NCBI GenBank assembly: GCA_947034895.1
Contig: OX344763.1
Span: 46,623,025-46,687,024, forward strand
Direction of reading: 5' to 3'
DNA: 64,000 nt
DNA from: Rhytidiadelphus loreus
Taxonomy: Eukaryota; Streptophyta; Bryopsida; Hypnales; Hylocomiaceae
The notes beneath the pieces were generated by a model. It was not told the origin of the DNA. It saw only the letters and a list, made by a program, of their open reading frames with translations, and made no database searches. Shown piece after piece: positions 26,521-37,756 of the stretch (position 1 is its first letter; every line of letters starts with the position of its first letter). Made by a program: the position numbers and the translations under genes.

Positions 26521-26689
26521 ATTCCTAAAGTTCCCACTTACTAGATTCTTCGTGGAAACTCAAGACCACATCTCAAGAATGCTGATGATTGGTGGGTTTG
26601 ATGATTGGTAGGTTGGTGGTCACTTTAAAATACTTATCAAAAATCAACTTTACACTCAAATTTGACAACCTTGAGATACCACTTCAAGA

Positions 26690-27265
26690 GCCACTTATTG
26701 AGAGTATTCTAATTTAAGAAGACAAGAACTTTATACAAGTGTGGTAGTAGTATGTAAAACAACTCATGTGGGATATATAAATTATATTTAACTAGAAAGT
26801 AGGAATTTTGTTCAAAGTGAAATTTTAGACCTCATTTAGGCATAGAAGAGTAAGATTTTTTAGAAAACATTGAACTAAGAAAAGTTGGTAAATCAATTTC
26901 AGTTTCATCTTCAAAAATTCATTTCAGATTTAGAGCCTCCAATCAAAAGTTATGGACAAAATTCAGAAAGGATGATTGAAAATGTAAACTAAAAAATGTC
27001 CCTTTCAACACCTCTCTGAATTTTGTCCATAACTTTTGATTGGAGGCTTTAAATCTAAAACTAATTTTTGGAGATGAAACTGAAATTGATTTACCAACTT
27101 TTCTTAGTTCAAAGTTTTTTGAAAAAACTAATTCTACTAGGCCTAAATGAGGTTTGAAATTTTACTTTGAACAAAATTCTTGTGTTTTGACAATGAGTGA
27201 TCAAGCTTTCATCTTCAAATTATCCCATAGCCTTTGAGGATTTATATGATAGGTAATGCATTTCA
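26690..27265. repeat. Foldback repeat family A, copy 3
   Basis: Arms 26805-26975 and 27005-27185 are near-perfect inverted repeats that meet at a GGGACATT-like centre (blocks GACCTCATTTAGGC, AACTAAGAAAAGTTGGTAAA, CTCCAATCAAAAGTTATGG). The left and right outer blocks match the other family A copies. It is non-coding. Transcribed, it would form a hairpin of over 150 bp. Confidence 0.7.
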
Positions 27266-27579
27266 CTATAAAAACAACCTCTCCACCATCTTTTTTCACA
27301 AAGTCTCATTGAATTCGTTCGTTGATTTAACCATCAATAAACTTTTTCAAGGTAGATGGTCAAATGAAAGATGGTGAATAAAGTCAATGGATTCTTTGTA
27401 TTGTCCTTCATTTTTAATTAACTTATGTCCACATTGCTATCTATGTACAATAAATTCTTTGTTTGATGTGGCAATCTCTTAGCCACATTAGTTTTGTTCC
27501 CACAAAAACCAAGAACAAAGGTGGGTTTATGGGTACATCTTGAGAATTGGTAGTCTTCTAATGGCCTCATATCTCCTCT

Positions 27580-27841
27580 CATTAGATGGGATTTGGCCCA
27601 TCCAGAGGGCTGTGAGTTCCCGATTGCAGGGCATGCGTTGCGCTAGCGCAGCAGTCTAACGTGGCCGAGAGACGGCCACATCATTGGGAAAAAAAAATTA
27701 CTTTCAGTTTCTCATTTCAGAAGCAAAATTATTATTATTATTATTTGGTAATACAGCACCCGATGCTCCCTCGTTGCATTGGGAACAGATTTGAGAACGG
27801 CACCAAAACGGCCCTCCAATGCAGCTGAAACACATCTAATG
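27580..27841. mobile_element. CATTAG-family MITE, copy 2
   Basis: This is the clearest copy for the termini: left CATTAGATGGGATTTGGCC and, read on the other strand, right CATTAGATGTGTTTCAGC, both followed by a GAGGGC(T/C)GT block. The internal palindrome GTGGCCGAGAGACGGCCAC lies near 27661, with an ATT microsatellite core. Confidence 0.6.
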
Positions 27842-28629
27842 AATGATGGAACTCCATGTAAGATAAAACAACCCATTGTGTTGAAATTTGGAGTTTGGCC
27901 TCATGCCATTGCTGAAATTTTTCAATTTTTTTCCCACATAAAGAGAACTAAGAGAAACAGTTATCAAGGACAAACAAATAATTAATAGATAAATTTCTTT
28001 TACTCGAGAAATTAAATACACAAATCCAAAGTCAATGTAATATAGCAAACATGAAGGATTTGACAAGACTAATTGTCTTGCCAATTTTTCTCACATATCA
28101 TTTTTGACAAGATAGCTACACTAATGATGATAAATAGTGTTCGCAACACTATTTACGAAGCTCAACACTAAATGTCAACAATCTTTTTAATGTTACCAAC
28201 ACTATTTATCAACATAGACACTAAATGTAAACTACTGAATATAAATTTTGTACAAGTTCACATTTAGTGTTACCTATTATTTCATTAAATTGAAATGAAA
28301 TAAAAACACTTAAATATACAAATGCTTTTTCAAATGAATACTTTCTTAGATAAAAATTAGAACCTTTGCAAATTAACATTCTCTACTTTCAAAATACAAG
28401 GAAAAGACAAAAAAAATCTTAAAAAGGAGTTCTTTTCATATGATAAGAATGAATAAAATTAGAAATATATTAAATATACAATAAATTCATAAGAAAAATA
28501 TTCATTGCAAATATCAAATATGCAAAACATACAATTTGAATTACAAAATGTATCACAAGAACTAGAATTGAAGGGAAAATTTTTAAAAAATCATATTCAT
28601 ACACAATGCAAAAATAACAAAAGCAATAT

Positions 28630-30480
28630 CTAAATTGGCCTACCATATTGAGCTACATCTTGCCCATCAAAGTACGGTCAATATTTAGCAATTATTTCCT
28701 GAAGATGTGGAAATAATTGATCCAAACTCCCAGAGCCATCAAGACCTAATGCCAAACCACAACGAATCATGGCTTTTCTAGCATAAGACATGTTGTTGCA
28801 ATCTACTTATCTGTTGATATCTTCAACACTATCAACTGCCAATTGAAGAAAAAATCTCTTACCAGGGTTGGCAAGTTTATCAGACCATTGACCATCTCCA
28901 TGAGCAATATTCTGCCAAGCATTGGCTCTAATTAATTCTATCTTCTTGGCTTCCCAATGCTTTGTCTAGGCATCTTTTATCTTTGAAATGATAAATGTAT
29001 CCGTAGGTTGACAAAGATGTGCTAAGCAAGGTGGCAAATACCTCAAAACTGTTTGCTTTTCAACCAAAACAGTCCCCAATCTTACAATGATATTGTGACT
29101 AGTACAATTATCAACCCAAACCATTTTAGTTCGATGTTGCACATCAACTTGAAAAGCCCGAGGTTCTTCAAAGTATTGAGGAAACAATGATTAGTCCATC
29201 CAACCTATTAGATGAGATTGGAGGGACTAAAGGGCTGTTTCGGGCCTGTTCCCAGCTCCGTTCCCCCCGGTCTTCTCGAACTCCAGTATCAGATTTTTCT
29301 TTTCAAAAAAAATAAAAATAAAAATTTAAGTGCTTAAAATGAAAAACAAAGTTAATTTTTTTTTTCTCGAAAAAACTGACCTAGCAGTCGCTTGGCTAGG
29401 TCAGCACAGGCGGGGAACGACGATTTTCGGCGGTTTTCAAGTGGGTTTCAAGTTGGGAACTTGCAACCCTCCACAACGGCCAAAACACATGTAATGTTTA
29501 GGTCCACTTCTATAAGTCACTCCTGGAATGTCATCATCAAGGCCTCTAATGGGATAATTACTATTTGCATTAGTAAATATTAGCATAGGAGCTTCTATCA
29601 TGGCTCGACGTCCTCCAAAGATTCTGACAACCATAGTCATAGAATCTCCGCATGAAACTACTTCAGCATATTTGACAGAAGTGTCTCCTCGAAATCCCAA
29701 AGTACGACCTTTGTCAATGTTGACAACAAAATGAGTCTCATCTATGTTTTCTATGAGGTTTTCATCTAACAAGCCAGATTGAAATCTCCTTTGCAAGACA
29801 CCCAAATGATATGTTGTTTGCATTTCAATGAAATGCTCCTTTTCTACACTACATGTCAATCTACCTCGTTGAGATAGTAGAATAATATTGTGAATATCCA
29901 TAAATTGTTGCATCCAACTATGACATATTTTTTCTGTAAGTAATATGTCATCTTTTGGATCTCTAGACTGTTGTGTGTATATAGAGTCTTGAGCCACTAA
30001 TATGCTCAGTGCTAGCTCAATTAGCAAGCCCGAAGAAAATTTCACCCCAATCTTTTTGAACCTTTCAAATCCATCAAGAAGTTTAGGGTAAAGCCATTGT
30101 ATCCAATTGGAGCGTTTTTGGCCACGCCCAGAAGTTGCCTTCGTCAACAAGCGCTTTCAAATTCCAACACAACTTCGACTACAAGAAAGAGTCAAATTGG
30201 AGTCTTCACCATTGTCATTGGTCAATGTATCATGCAACTTCCACCATCGTGATGCTCTCATAAAGTTGGCACTTTTTTGTCCTCGAAAGTGTTGTAAAAA
30301 AGCTCCAACTGTGCGTGAACAAAGGCCTCTAAGACCATGCAATGACTCATCTTCAATCATCCAAGTAATGACAATTTTACGTGTTGCAATAGTAGAAACT
30401 TGTTGCAATGTACATGAAATGCCAATGTTTGGATTGAGGTCATGAAGAGGAGGAGATCATGGGACTGCATTGACATCCAT
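28630..30480 (-). pseudogene. DDE_1-type (pogo-like) transposase, broken
   Basis: The transposase would cut and move the element. Catalytic-triad positions are recognisable: NIDETHFV (29724-29753), WVDNCTSHN (about 29095-29121) and QPTD (about 28998-29015), in the order and contexts of the DDE_1/pogo group. The upstream part contains FLQHFRGQKSANFMRASRWW (about 30240-30300), probably the DNA-binding side. In-frame stops occur after the first eight codons, at 30157-30159, next to the MITE (after GWMD) and after KIKDA near 28975. A 291 bp MITE splits the gene at 29206-29496. It is a fossil, not a working gene. Assignment to pogo rather than another DDE_1 lineage is supported by the TA flanks. 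Confidence 0.75.
29206..29496. mobile_element. CATTAG-family MITE, copy 3, in transposase
   Basis: It starts TATTAGATGAGATTGG and ends ACATGTAATG, with the family heads (AGGGCTGTTTCGGGCCTGTT) and the internal palindrome GACCTAGCAGTCGCTTGGCT near 29381. It interrupts the transposase frame between the codons for GPK and GW. Rejoining CCAACC with TTTAGG restores the reading frame, so the exact boundaries are known to within a few bases. Confidence 0.7.
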
Positions 30481-30807
30481 GGTAGTAGAAGAAGAAAAAT
30501 CCTGATAAATAAAATGAACAAAATCAAATTTTATAAATAAAAATCATATGTGTAAGAAGACTAGAAGAGTAGTGCAAACAATGAAAAATAGTGAAATTAG
30601 GTTACCCCATACTAATCTCTTCGCATTTGACACTATACACATACTTATTAATACAACAATATATTTCATGAATACTAAATGCAACAAACATTTTTAACAA
30701 TAAAAATATCAAGCAAAAAAAGGAAACAACAATGAATCATATAAAAAATTATTAAATGTTGACAACATACCTCTTTGTGAAGACAAATGTCTTCTAAAGT
30801 TGGTGTA

Positions 30808-31096
30808 AGAGGGAGGGAAGCTAATACGGGAGGAAGGCAGGTACGACAGGTAGGTGGAGGAGTCAAGGTGGAGGGAGAGAGCAAGGAGGAAGGAGGAAGG
30901 AGGGGGAGACCGCAACAAGGAGGGGTAGGGAAGAGGGACATGGAATAGGGAGCAAGAGGAGGGGCCAAAGAGGAGGGAGGAGGAGAAAGAAGAGGGAGGA
31001 AGCAGGGAGGGAGGGAGGAAGGAAGAGGGACGAGGAGGGCCAGGGCAGAGCAGGCAGGCGGCAAAGGGGCCAGGCAGCGGAGGGGTTGGAGGGGGG
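30808..31096 (-). other. Strand-asymmetric purine/pyrimidine tract
   Basis: About 290 bp of G/A-rich sequence on the plus strand (GGAGGGAGG-type runs), C/T-rich on the transposase strand. It lies between the right terminus of the pogo element and the first ATG of the transposase (30480). It is GC-rich in an otherwise AT-rich element. A long pyrimidine leader or promoter patch is likely. The proline-rich ORFs of 69-129 codons read from it are composition artefacts. Confidence 0.55.
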
Positions 31097-31288
31097 ATTT
31101 AGGGTTTGCACACTATTAGTCAAGTAGTTGAAGATTAGAGTGGGCGGGGTAGAAAGCTAGGTAACACTATTTGTAACACAACACTATTTATCATCATTAG
31201 TGTAGTTAGTTATAACGTCCAAAACCATTTTGATAAATCTAAACCTATTCATCTACCTAACCTAGATCTAATCTAAACATATGTTACA

Positions 31289-31301
31289 TCACCTCCCTTT
31301 T
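31289..31301 (-). other. Retrotransposon polypurine tract
   Basis: Read on the minus strand, AAAAGGGAGGTGA directly precedes the TGTAAC start of the 3' LTR. This is the plus-strand primer position in LTR retrotransposons. Confidence 0.75.
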
Positions 31302-33252
31302 AGCAATGAGTTCTAGGAGGAGTGATTTTTGGTTTATGAATGTATTTTTTATGAAAACTAGTTTTTTTTTCAGGAGCATTTTAGAGGTTTGATATAGGCT
31401 CCCATGTACGTTCACTTATGTCATAACCCTTCCAACAAACAAAATATTCTAAACGATGCTGTTTTATTCAAGAATCTAATACTTCTTCAACTTTATATTC
31501 CCAATCGTTACTAACTTCAATTGGTAGGGAAGGTGGTAAAATCTTTCCTGGAGTAGAGGTTTTGTAATATAGCTCCAATAGGAAAACATGAAAAACAAGG
31601 TGAACTTTCATAGCACTTGGAAGTAATAAGCAGAAAGAAACATCGCTGATTTGCTTGAAAATTGGAAATAGTCCTAGTCTTTGGTTTTAAAATTTTTTAG
31701 ATGGTCTTGTAGTTTGAATATTGCATTAAAGAAGCCAAACTTGATCTCCAACTTTGAATGTAGGTTGTACTTTGCGTCAAACATCTATTCTTTATTACGG
31801 TCCTGAGCTCGTTGAAGTTGAAATTTGAGTTCATTGTGAATGGCCCACAAGATTTTTAATTGTTGGACTCCTAATCATCTTTACTTGAAAAGGGTCTTCT
31901 TTAGGATGTTGACCATAGTTTGGAAAAAAAAAAGTTTGTTTAGTTGATGAATATAAAGTATTATTATAAACAAACTTTGTTAAAGGTAAAAGATCTCTCC
32001 AATCATCTTGATGATAGTTAATAGTGCAATGTAGATATTGTTCGAGGATTTGATTCATTCATTTAGTTTGACCATCAGTCTCACAATGATAAAATGAAGA
32101 AAGATTAATTTTGACTTTTAAAAGTTCAAAGAATCTTTTCCAAAACTTTGAAATAAATTAAGGTCCTCGATCAGAGATAATATCATTTGAAAGACCATGG
32201 ATACAATAAATGTTGTCAATAAATAATTTTGTTGTTCCTTCACCGGTGTTTGACTTTTTACAAGGTATAAAATGTGACGTTTGGGTAAAACGGTCAACTA
32301 TTACAAGAATTGAATCAAAATTGTGAGAAATTAGAAGAACGGTGATAAAATCCCTCGAGTAAAATTCATGGATAATGATGTCCAAGGTCTTTTGGGAATA
32401 GGCAGAGGTTGCAAAAGTCCATGTGGTTGATGACATGTACATTTAGGACAAGAACAAATATTCCAAGACTTTATATAATCTTTTACAAATTTCTACATTT
32501 GTGGCCACTAGTAGTCTCTAGATTCAAGTGTTTTGTTATACCCAAAATGTCTAGCACTTGGGAAATCATCATGCGCTTGAAGAATTTGAAGTCTTGATAT
32601 TCCAAGAAGAACGTATAACAAATCTTTATAAAATAATAATTCATCTCTAAATTCAAAGTTCTTGGCTTTCCCTAATTCTAATTGCATCTTTACATTTTCT
32701 AAAAGATGATCTTGTTTAAGGTCTTTTTTTATTTATTCAATACTTGGCATATTTTTAGGAATGCTATTTACAAATGAGTGGAGGCTCAAGTGTTCAGGTT
32801 TTAGAATAATGGTCTTTTGTTGATCATATATTTCATCTCTTTCTTTAGGAACAAGGTAAGAACAGCATGATAAAGCATCAAATTTTCCTTGTTGACTACT
32901 AGGACAATAGGTGATAACAAAGTCAAATCTTGATAAAGACATACTCCAACAAGCTTAGCGTCAATTTAAAAACCTTTGCACTCGTAAAATATTCCAAGTT
33001 TTTTATGATCAGTGTAGACTATGATTTGATGTTGAGTACTATGATTTGATGTTGAGTACCTTCCAAAAAATGACGCCAAACTTCAAAAGAAGCCACAATA
33101 GCTAATAATTCTTTGTTATGAATTTCATAGTTGATCTTTGGTGCTATAAACCTTCTAGAATAGAATCATATTGATGAAGATAATTATTGTCACTATATTG
33201 AGATAAAATAGTTCCATGCATAATCTAAGGCATTAGTTTCCAAAAAAAAGGT

Positions 33253-33835
33253 CCCGGGGAGGACACTCCCTATGTTTTAGCAAACTACGTGCGGCGGAAA
33301 AAGTAAAACAAGTAATACACCTTAAAATTTAATTTCTTTTTCAAAAAAAAAATTATGGATAGATTTTACTACTTTATAAGTTTATGTTTTGAATTATTGG
33401 TATTTTTTTGTGCTAATAGTAATTAGTTATAAATTTTTGAAGAAAAAAGATACACTGTAAAGCTGAAAATAACTTTCACACCTCTATATTATATAAGAAA
33501 AAAAATTTGAAAAATGAAAAAAAAATAATATAGAATAGCTTTCTATTGAAAGTTTATTTTGGTTGAATATTGATGCAATAGTCATCTTCATGTGAGCTCT
33601 ATAAATATTTTAGTTGGAGAACATGCCATTTTAGTTCATTTTTCAACCCTTTCTAGACAATATATCTTATGTTATTTGGAATTGAATTTTTTGTCAATAG
33701 AAACCTTTAGTCATTGTTAAACAAAGCTCAAAATTTTAGAATGAAATTATAGTTTATTCAAGGTGAATTACATGAATTACTTTTTCCACCGCCGCACGTA
33801 GGTACCCCAAATGTAGTGAGAGTGTCCTCCCCTAG
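33253..33835. mobile_element. hAT-like MITE with 8-bp target duplication
   Basis: It is flanked by perfect AAAAAGGT direct repeats (33245-33252 and 33836-33843). Termini are C(C/T)(C/A)GGGGAGGACACT with a second inverted block TACGTGCGGCGG...GAAAAAGTAA. It is 583 bp, AT-rich inside, with no ORF. It split the gypsy pol between the codons for DYTKPF and LETNA; removing one duplication and the element restores the frame. Eight-bp duplications and a (C/T)AGGG-type end fit the hAT superfamily. Confidence 0.75.
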
Positions 33836-34760
33836 AAAAAGGTTTAGTATAATCAACAGGTATCAAAATAGGAGCAGTGGAGAAAGCTAATTTAAGATTA
33901 TCAAAAGTTTCTTGTGTTTGATCATTCCATGTAAATTTTTCTTTGCTAGTGACACGTGTCAAAGGTGCTACAATTCTAGAGTAATCCTTAATAAAAATTC
34001 TATAAAAGTTAGCAAAGCCAAGAAAACATTGGACATCTCAAAGAGTGGAAGGTATTGCCCACTCTATAATAGTTTGCACCTTTTTAGGATCCATTGATAC
34101 ACCAGATGGAGAGAATATATACCCCACCCACTCTACTTGATGTTGGTGAAATTCGCATTTTTCTAATTTTGCATAAAGACCCTTTTCTCAAAGTTTATTT
34201 AAAACCAAACAAATATGTTTTTCATGGTCTTCTTCATTGTTTGAAAAAATTAAAATTTCATCAAGGTAAATCACTATAAAGTTATCAAGATATTCTCAAA
34301 AAATGTCATTCATCATATGTTGAAATACAACGGGGGCATTGGTAAGTCCAAATGGCATAACAAGATATTAAAAAAAAACATACCTTGTTTGGAAGTTTAT
34401 TTTCCATTCATCACCTTCTTTAATGCGTACTAAATTGTAAGCACTACGTAAATCAATCTTTATATAAATTTTAGCACCCCCAATACAATCCAAAAGATTT
34501 GAAATCAATGACAAGGGATACCAATTTTTTATTGTTAATTTATTGAGGCCTCTATAATCTACACACATATGTAATGAACCATCTTTTTTCTTTACAAATA
34601 ATATAGGTGCCCTAGCAGGTGACTTTGAATGCTGAATGAAATTCTTTCCAAGATTATCATCAATATACTTTCTTAGTTCTGTAAGTTCATTTTCTAATAA
34701 GTTATAAATTGGTCCGAATAGTGGATGAGCACCTCTTGAAGATCAATGGCACAATCATAT

Positions 34761-35511
34761 GCAACGGCGCTAGCATGTGAGCCTAAGAGCCTTGAGCCTA
34801 AGTGTAAGTAGGTACTCTACAACTACTGAAGGTATTTACATATATACTTATAATATAAGTACCCTATCACCATAGAATGTGCTTACAATATAGGTACCTA
34901 TAACATAGACACTTATAATATGAATATCCTATAACCATAGAAAGACCCTATAACATAGACACCTATAATATGAATATCCTATAACCATAGAAGGTACCCA
35001 TAATATAGACACCTATAATATAAACATCCTATAATCATGGAAAGTGCTTATAATATAGGTATCTACAATATAGACACTTATTACATAAATATTCTATAAC
35101 TATGAAAAGTGCCTATAACATAGGTACATACCTATAACATAGACATGCATAATATAACACTAGTAGAAAATTGTGTTACAATCAACGAAATCTAGATGAC
35201 ATTTTCATTGACTGCAACACAATTTTCAAAAATTCGTATTGCAATCAACGAAAATGTCATTTAGATTTTATTGACTGTAACACAATTCTCTACTAGTGTA
35301 ATTAGGCAACTATAATATAAACATCATATAACCATGGAAGGTGCTTATAACATAAGTACCTACTACATAAACATCTATAATATGGGCACCTATAATGTAA
35401 ATATCTTATAACTATAGAAGGTATCTATTATAAAAAAAACCATAACATAGAAACCTAAGCTTTCAAACTCATGGGCTCAAGATCCTAGTTTCACATGCTA
35501 GCAACCATGAG
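34761..35511. mobile_element. Minisatellite-bearing TIR element, copy 1
   Basis: The inverted ends share GCTAGCATGTGA (left 34769, right near 35500). TCATAT direct repeats flank it (34755-34760 and 35512-35517). Inside is a degenerate minisatellite of CTATAATATA / CTATAACCATAGAAGGTG blocks recurring about every 50-68 bp. It interrupts gypsy pol between the codons for LPEHQLYD and [18 protein letters not shown] sits within it at 35158-35298. Related copies lie at 47004-47252 and 47424-47766. Confidence 0.65.
35158..35298. mobile_element. CACTA MITE, 141 bp
   Basis: A near-perfect hairpin element: left CACTAGTAGAAAATTGTG, right reverse complement CACTAGTAGAGAATTGTG, with pairing continuing to the centre. 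The 3-bp target duplication TAA lies at 35155-35157 and 35299-35301. CACTA ends and 3-bp duplications define the CACTA (En/Spm) superfamily. It is non-autonomous. Confidence 0.8.
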
Positions 35512-37756
35512 TCATATAGCTGATGCTCTGGAAGCATATCGACATTCTTTTTTTCAAAAAACATCAATAAAATCTTGATATTGAATAGGAATTTGATGGC
35601 ATGACTTATAGTTTTCTTCTATTGCTAAAGTATAGATTGTAAAGCGGCTATTCCTTTTTTAGTTGCACAAATAAAAGCTTGAGCTCCCACCATCAAAGTT
35701 TTTTTGAATTTAATGCTTTTTTTTCCATGATGAATTTTTTCTAAATTAACCTTTGCTTGAGTATCTTCTATTTTGATATTGCCATTACTTTTTTCAAAAA
35801 CATCGTTTTTACCTTTACTTTGAGGATCATTGTTAAAAGACATTTCTTCCATCAATGCTAATTTTTTTTGAAATTTTAGTTCCTTCTTTTGCCAATCTAT
35901 TTGGAGATTGTATACCTCTAACCAATTTTGTCCTAAAATTATAGGATTGTTTGGTGACTTAATGATATTGAAAGTCACCTTACATATGCAATTATCCAAA
36001 ATAATATTGAATGGTTTCCATTCATGGATTACTATCCCAAATTCAATAGTCTTGCCATCAACAACTTCTACATGTGCTAGTTTATTTCTAGGTGTTAATG
36101 GAAATTTATATTTTTTAATTAAATCAATATGCATAAAAAGAAATAGTATCTCTAGAGTCTATAAGTGCATTGGCAATAATTTCCTTATCATTTAAAAAAA
36201 TCTTAATAGGAATTAAAAAACATTGAATTGGATCTGAAGTTATCAAAGAACCTTATTGTGATTTTCCTATACAGTTGAGTCACAAGGTCCCTATTGAGAC
36301 TAAACATATGTGTTTTTTTAGTCAGCCTATGTGTTCAATTTTGTTTCTCAAATATGAAATCGAGTTGGTTTTTTAGGGCAATTTGGAAGCTTGTGATTTT
36401 TATTTCCATAATAAAAAAACATAGACCTTCTTTCTTTCCACGCTCTCTTTCTTCATATGACAATGGGCCTTTAATTTGAGTGGTATCAACTTGCATAGGC
36501 CATCATCTAATCCTATGTCATTAAAACTAGTATTCAAAGGTAATGGTGATGATGATACTACCGGTGAATGATTAATCAAATTACTTCTTTTTTCTTGTCT
36601 TCTTAGGAATAGACAATTATCACATTTTATAGCTTGTGTAATGGCTTCTAATAACAAAGTAGCATCATCCAAAGAAAGTAATAAATCCTTTACATCTTCT
36701 TACAATCCCTATTGAAACTAACAAACTAGAGCAATTTTTGACCCCCAATCAACATCACACAATAATTGTTTCAATTTAGAGGCATAAATTGAGGCTAAAT
36801 ATCCACCTTGAGCAAATTTCTAATTTTGGGGTCTCCAAGTATTGACCAATATAGAGTTTGATGTGAGCTATTGGTCACATCAAAAGTACACCGTAATGAA
36901 TTCACATTTGTCAAGACTTCTATGTCAATTGAATTCTAGAGACTTTAAACCCTCAAAGGATGAGCCTATAATTATTTTTTCAAACCCCATTTTGCAAGTA
37001 CCTATGAATGTGACTTTTTACATTTATTTTTCATGGATTTACTAATTACATGTCTTCTATTAGTTGTAAGAATTCTACATTATTTTGGAATCTTTTTGAA
37101 ATTACCATGAATTTTAACCTCTAAAGTCCCATTATCCCTACAAAGGACAAAATGGATTTCAAGTAAACTTTGGTGTACCTCAATTTTTGACTTGATTTTC
37201 TATCAATAAAAATTAATATAGAAAACAAATCAACTTTCAGGGAATATAATTTTTATTTCAATCACTTCCTAGGAGCACCTTTTTCTTCTCTACTTTTCCA
37301 AAGAAAGCAACAAATTCTTCTATAAATCCTTTGAAATCGTATAACAATGGTGAATTTTTTTTAATATAGGTGAAAACCAATTTAAAGCCATTCCGGTAAT
37401 GTCCCAATTAATCCAACTTGTGAGGATGGAGTTGGATAACAAAGTGGTTGCATAAACATAAATAATTGAGCTTGGTTTGTAAGCCCTCGAAATTTTTGAC
37501 AATCACCATTAATTTTTTCCGGAAGACTTAATTTAGGTTCTTTATAAGTTCCTTGCAATGTGATAGGCTTGGATTGTTCTTGAGATCCATGACCAATATA
37601 GGATGTTGGAGTCACTTGAGGTTTTTGTAATTTCTTCATAACTTCACAAAGTTGTTGAATTTCCAATTTTAAATCTTCTAGATATGCTTCATTGAAATGA
37701 ACTTGATTGTCTTCGTTTGCCATCCTTACCATAACAAAGAATTAGTCTTGTCAAAC

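Larger units (their letters stand above)
28119..31202 (-). mobile_element. pogo/Tc1-mariner-type DNA transposon
   Basis: The terminal inverted repeats are perfect for at least 20 bp (CACTAATGATGATAAATAGT at the left and its reverse complement at the right). TA lies on each side (28117-28118 and 31203-31204), as expected for mariner/pogo insertion. AACACTATTTA-like subterminal repeats follow the left end. It encodes a broken DDE transposase on the minus strand (28630-30480). A pyrimidine-rich leader (as read on that strand) lies at about 30808-31096. It inserted into the gypsy 3' LTR and was itself hit by a MITE at 29206-29496. Confidence 0.8.
27962..31288 (-). repeat. 3' LTR, split by a pogo-like element
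   Basis: The LTR is in two pieces, 27962-28118 and 31203-31288, separated by the 3,084 bp element at 28119-31202. Joined, they match the 5' LTR: shared blocks are ACTAATTGTCTTGCCAA and CATCTACCTAACCTA. On the minus strand it begins TGTAAC right after the polypurine tract. The opposite terminus reads CTTGATA rather than a standard CA, presumably by mutation. Confidence 0.8.
31384..37732 (-). pseudogene. Ty3/gypsy gag-pol remnants with chromodomain
   Basis: Recognisable pieces in order on the minus strand are: gag (37382-37732, VRMANEDNQVHFNEAYLEDL); a zinc-knuckle remnant GNKNHKLPNCPKKP (about 36365-36410); a pepsin-like protease region (35625-36134, PIILGQNWLEVYNLQIDW); RT (34100-34760, [17 protein letters not shown], with a decayed YLDE catalytic area near 34250-34290); RNase H (about 32730-33240, GKFDAL); and integrase (31831-32500, IVDRFTQTSHFIPC and ISDRGP). 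The last piece is a chromodomain (31384-31535, LEYFVCWKGYDISERTWEP). Frameshifts and stops occur throughout. The chromodomain marks the chromovirus clade, whose integrases are directed to chromatin. Confidence 0.8.

Noticed and set aside
30675..31123. Proline/serine-rich ORFs on the minus strand in the pogo element
   Set aside because: They are translations of a pyrimidine tract and have no independent support.
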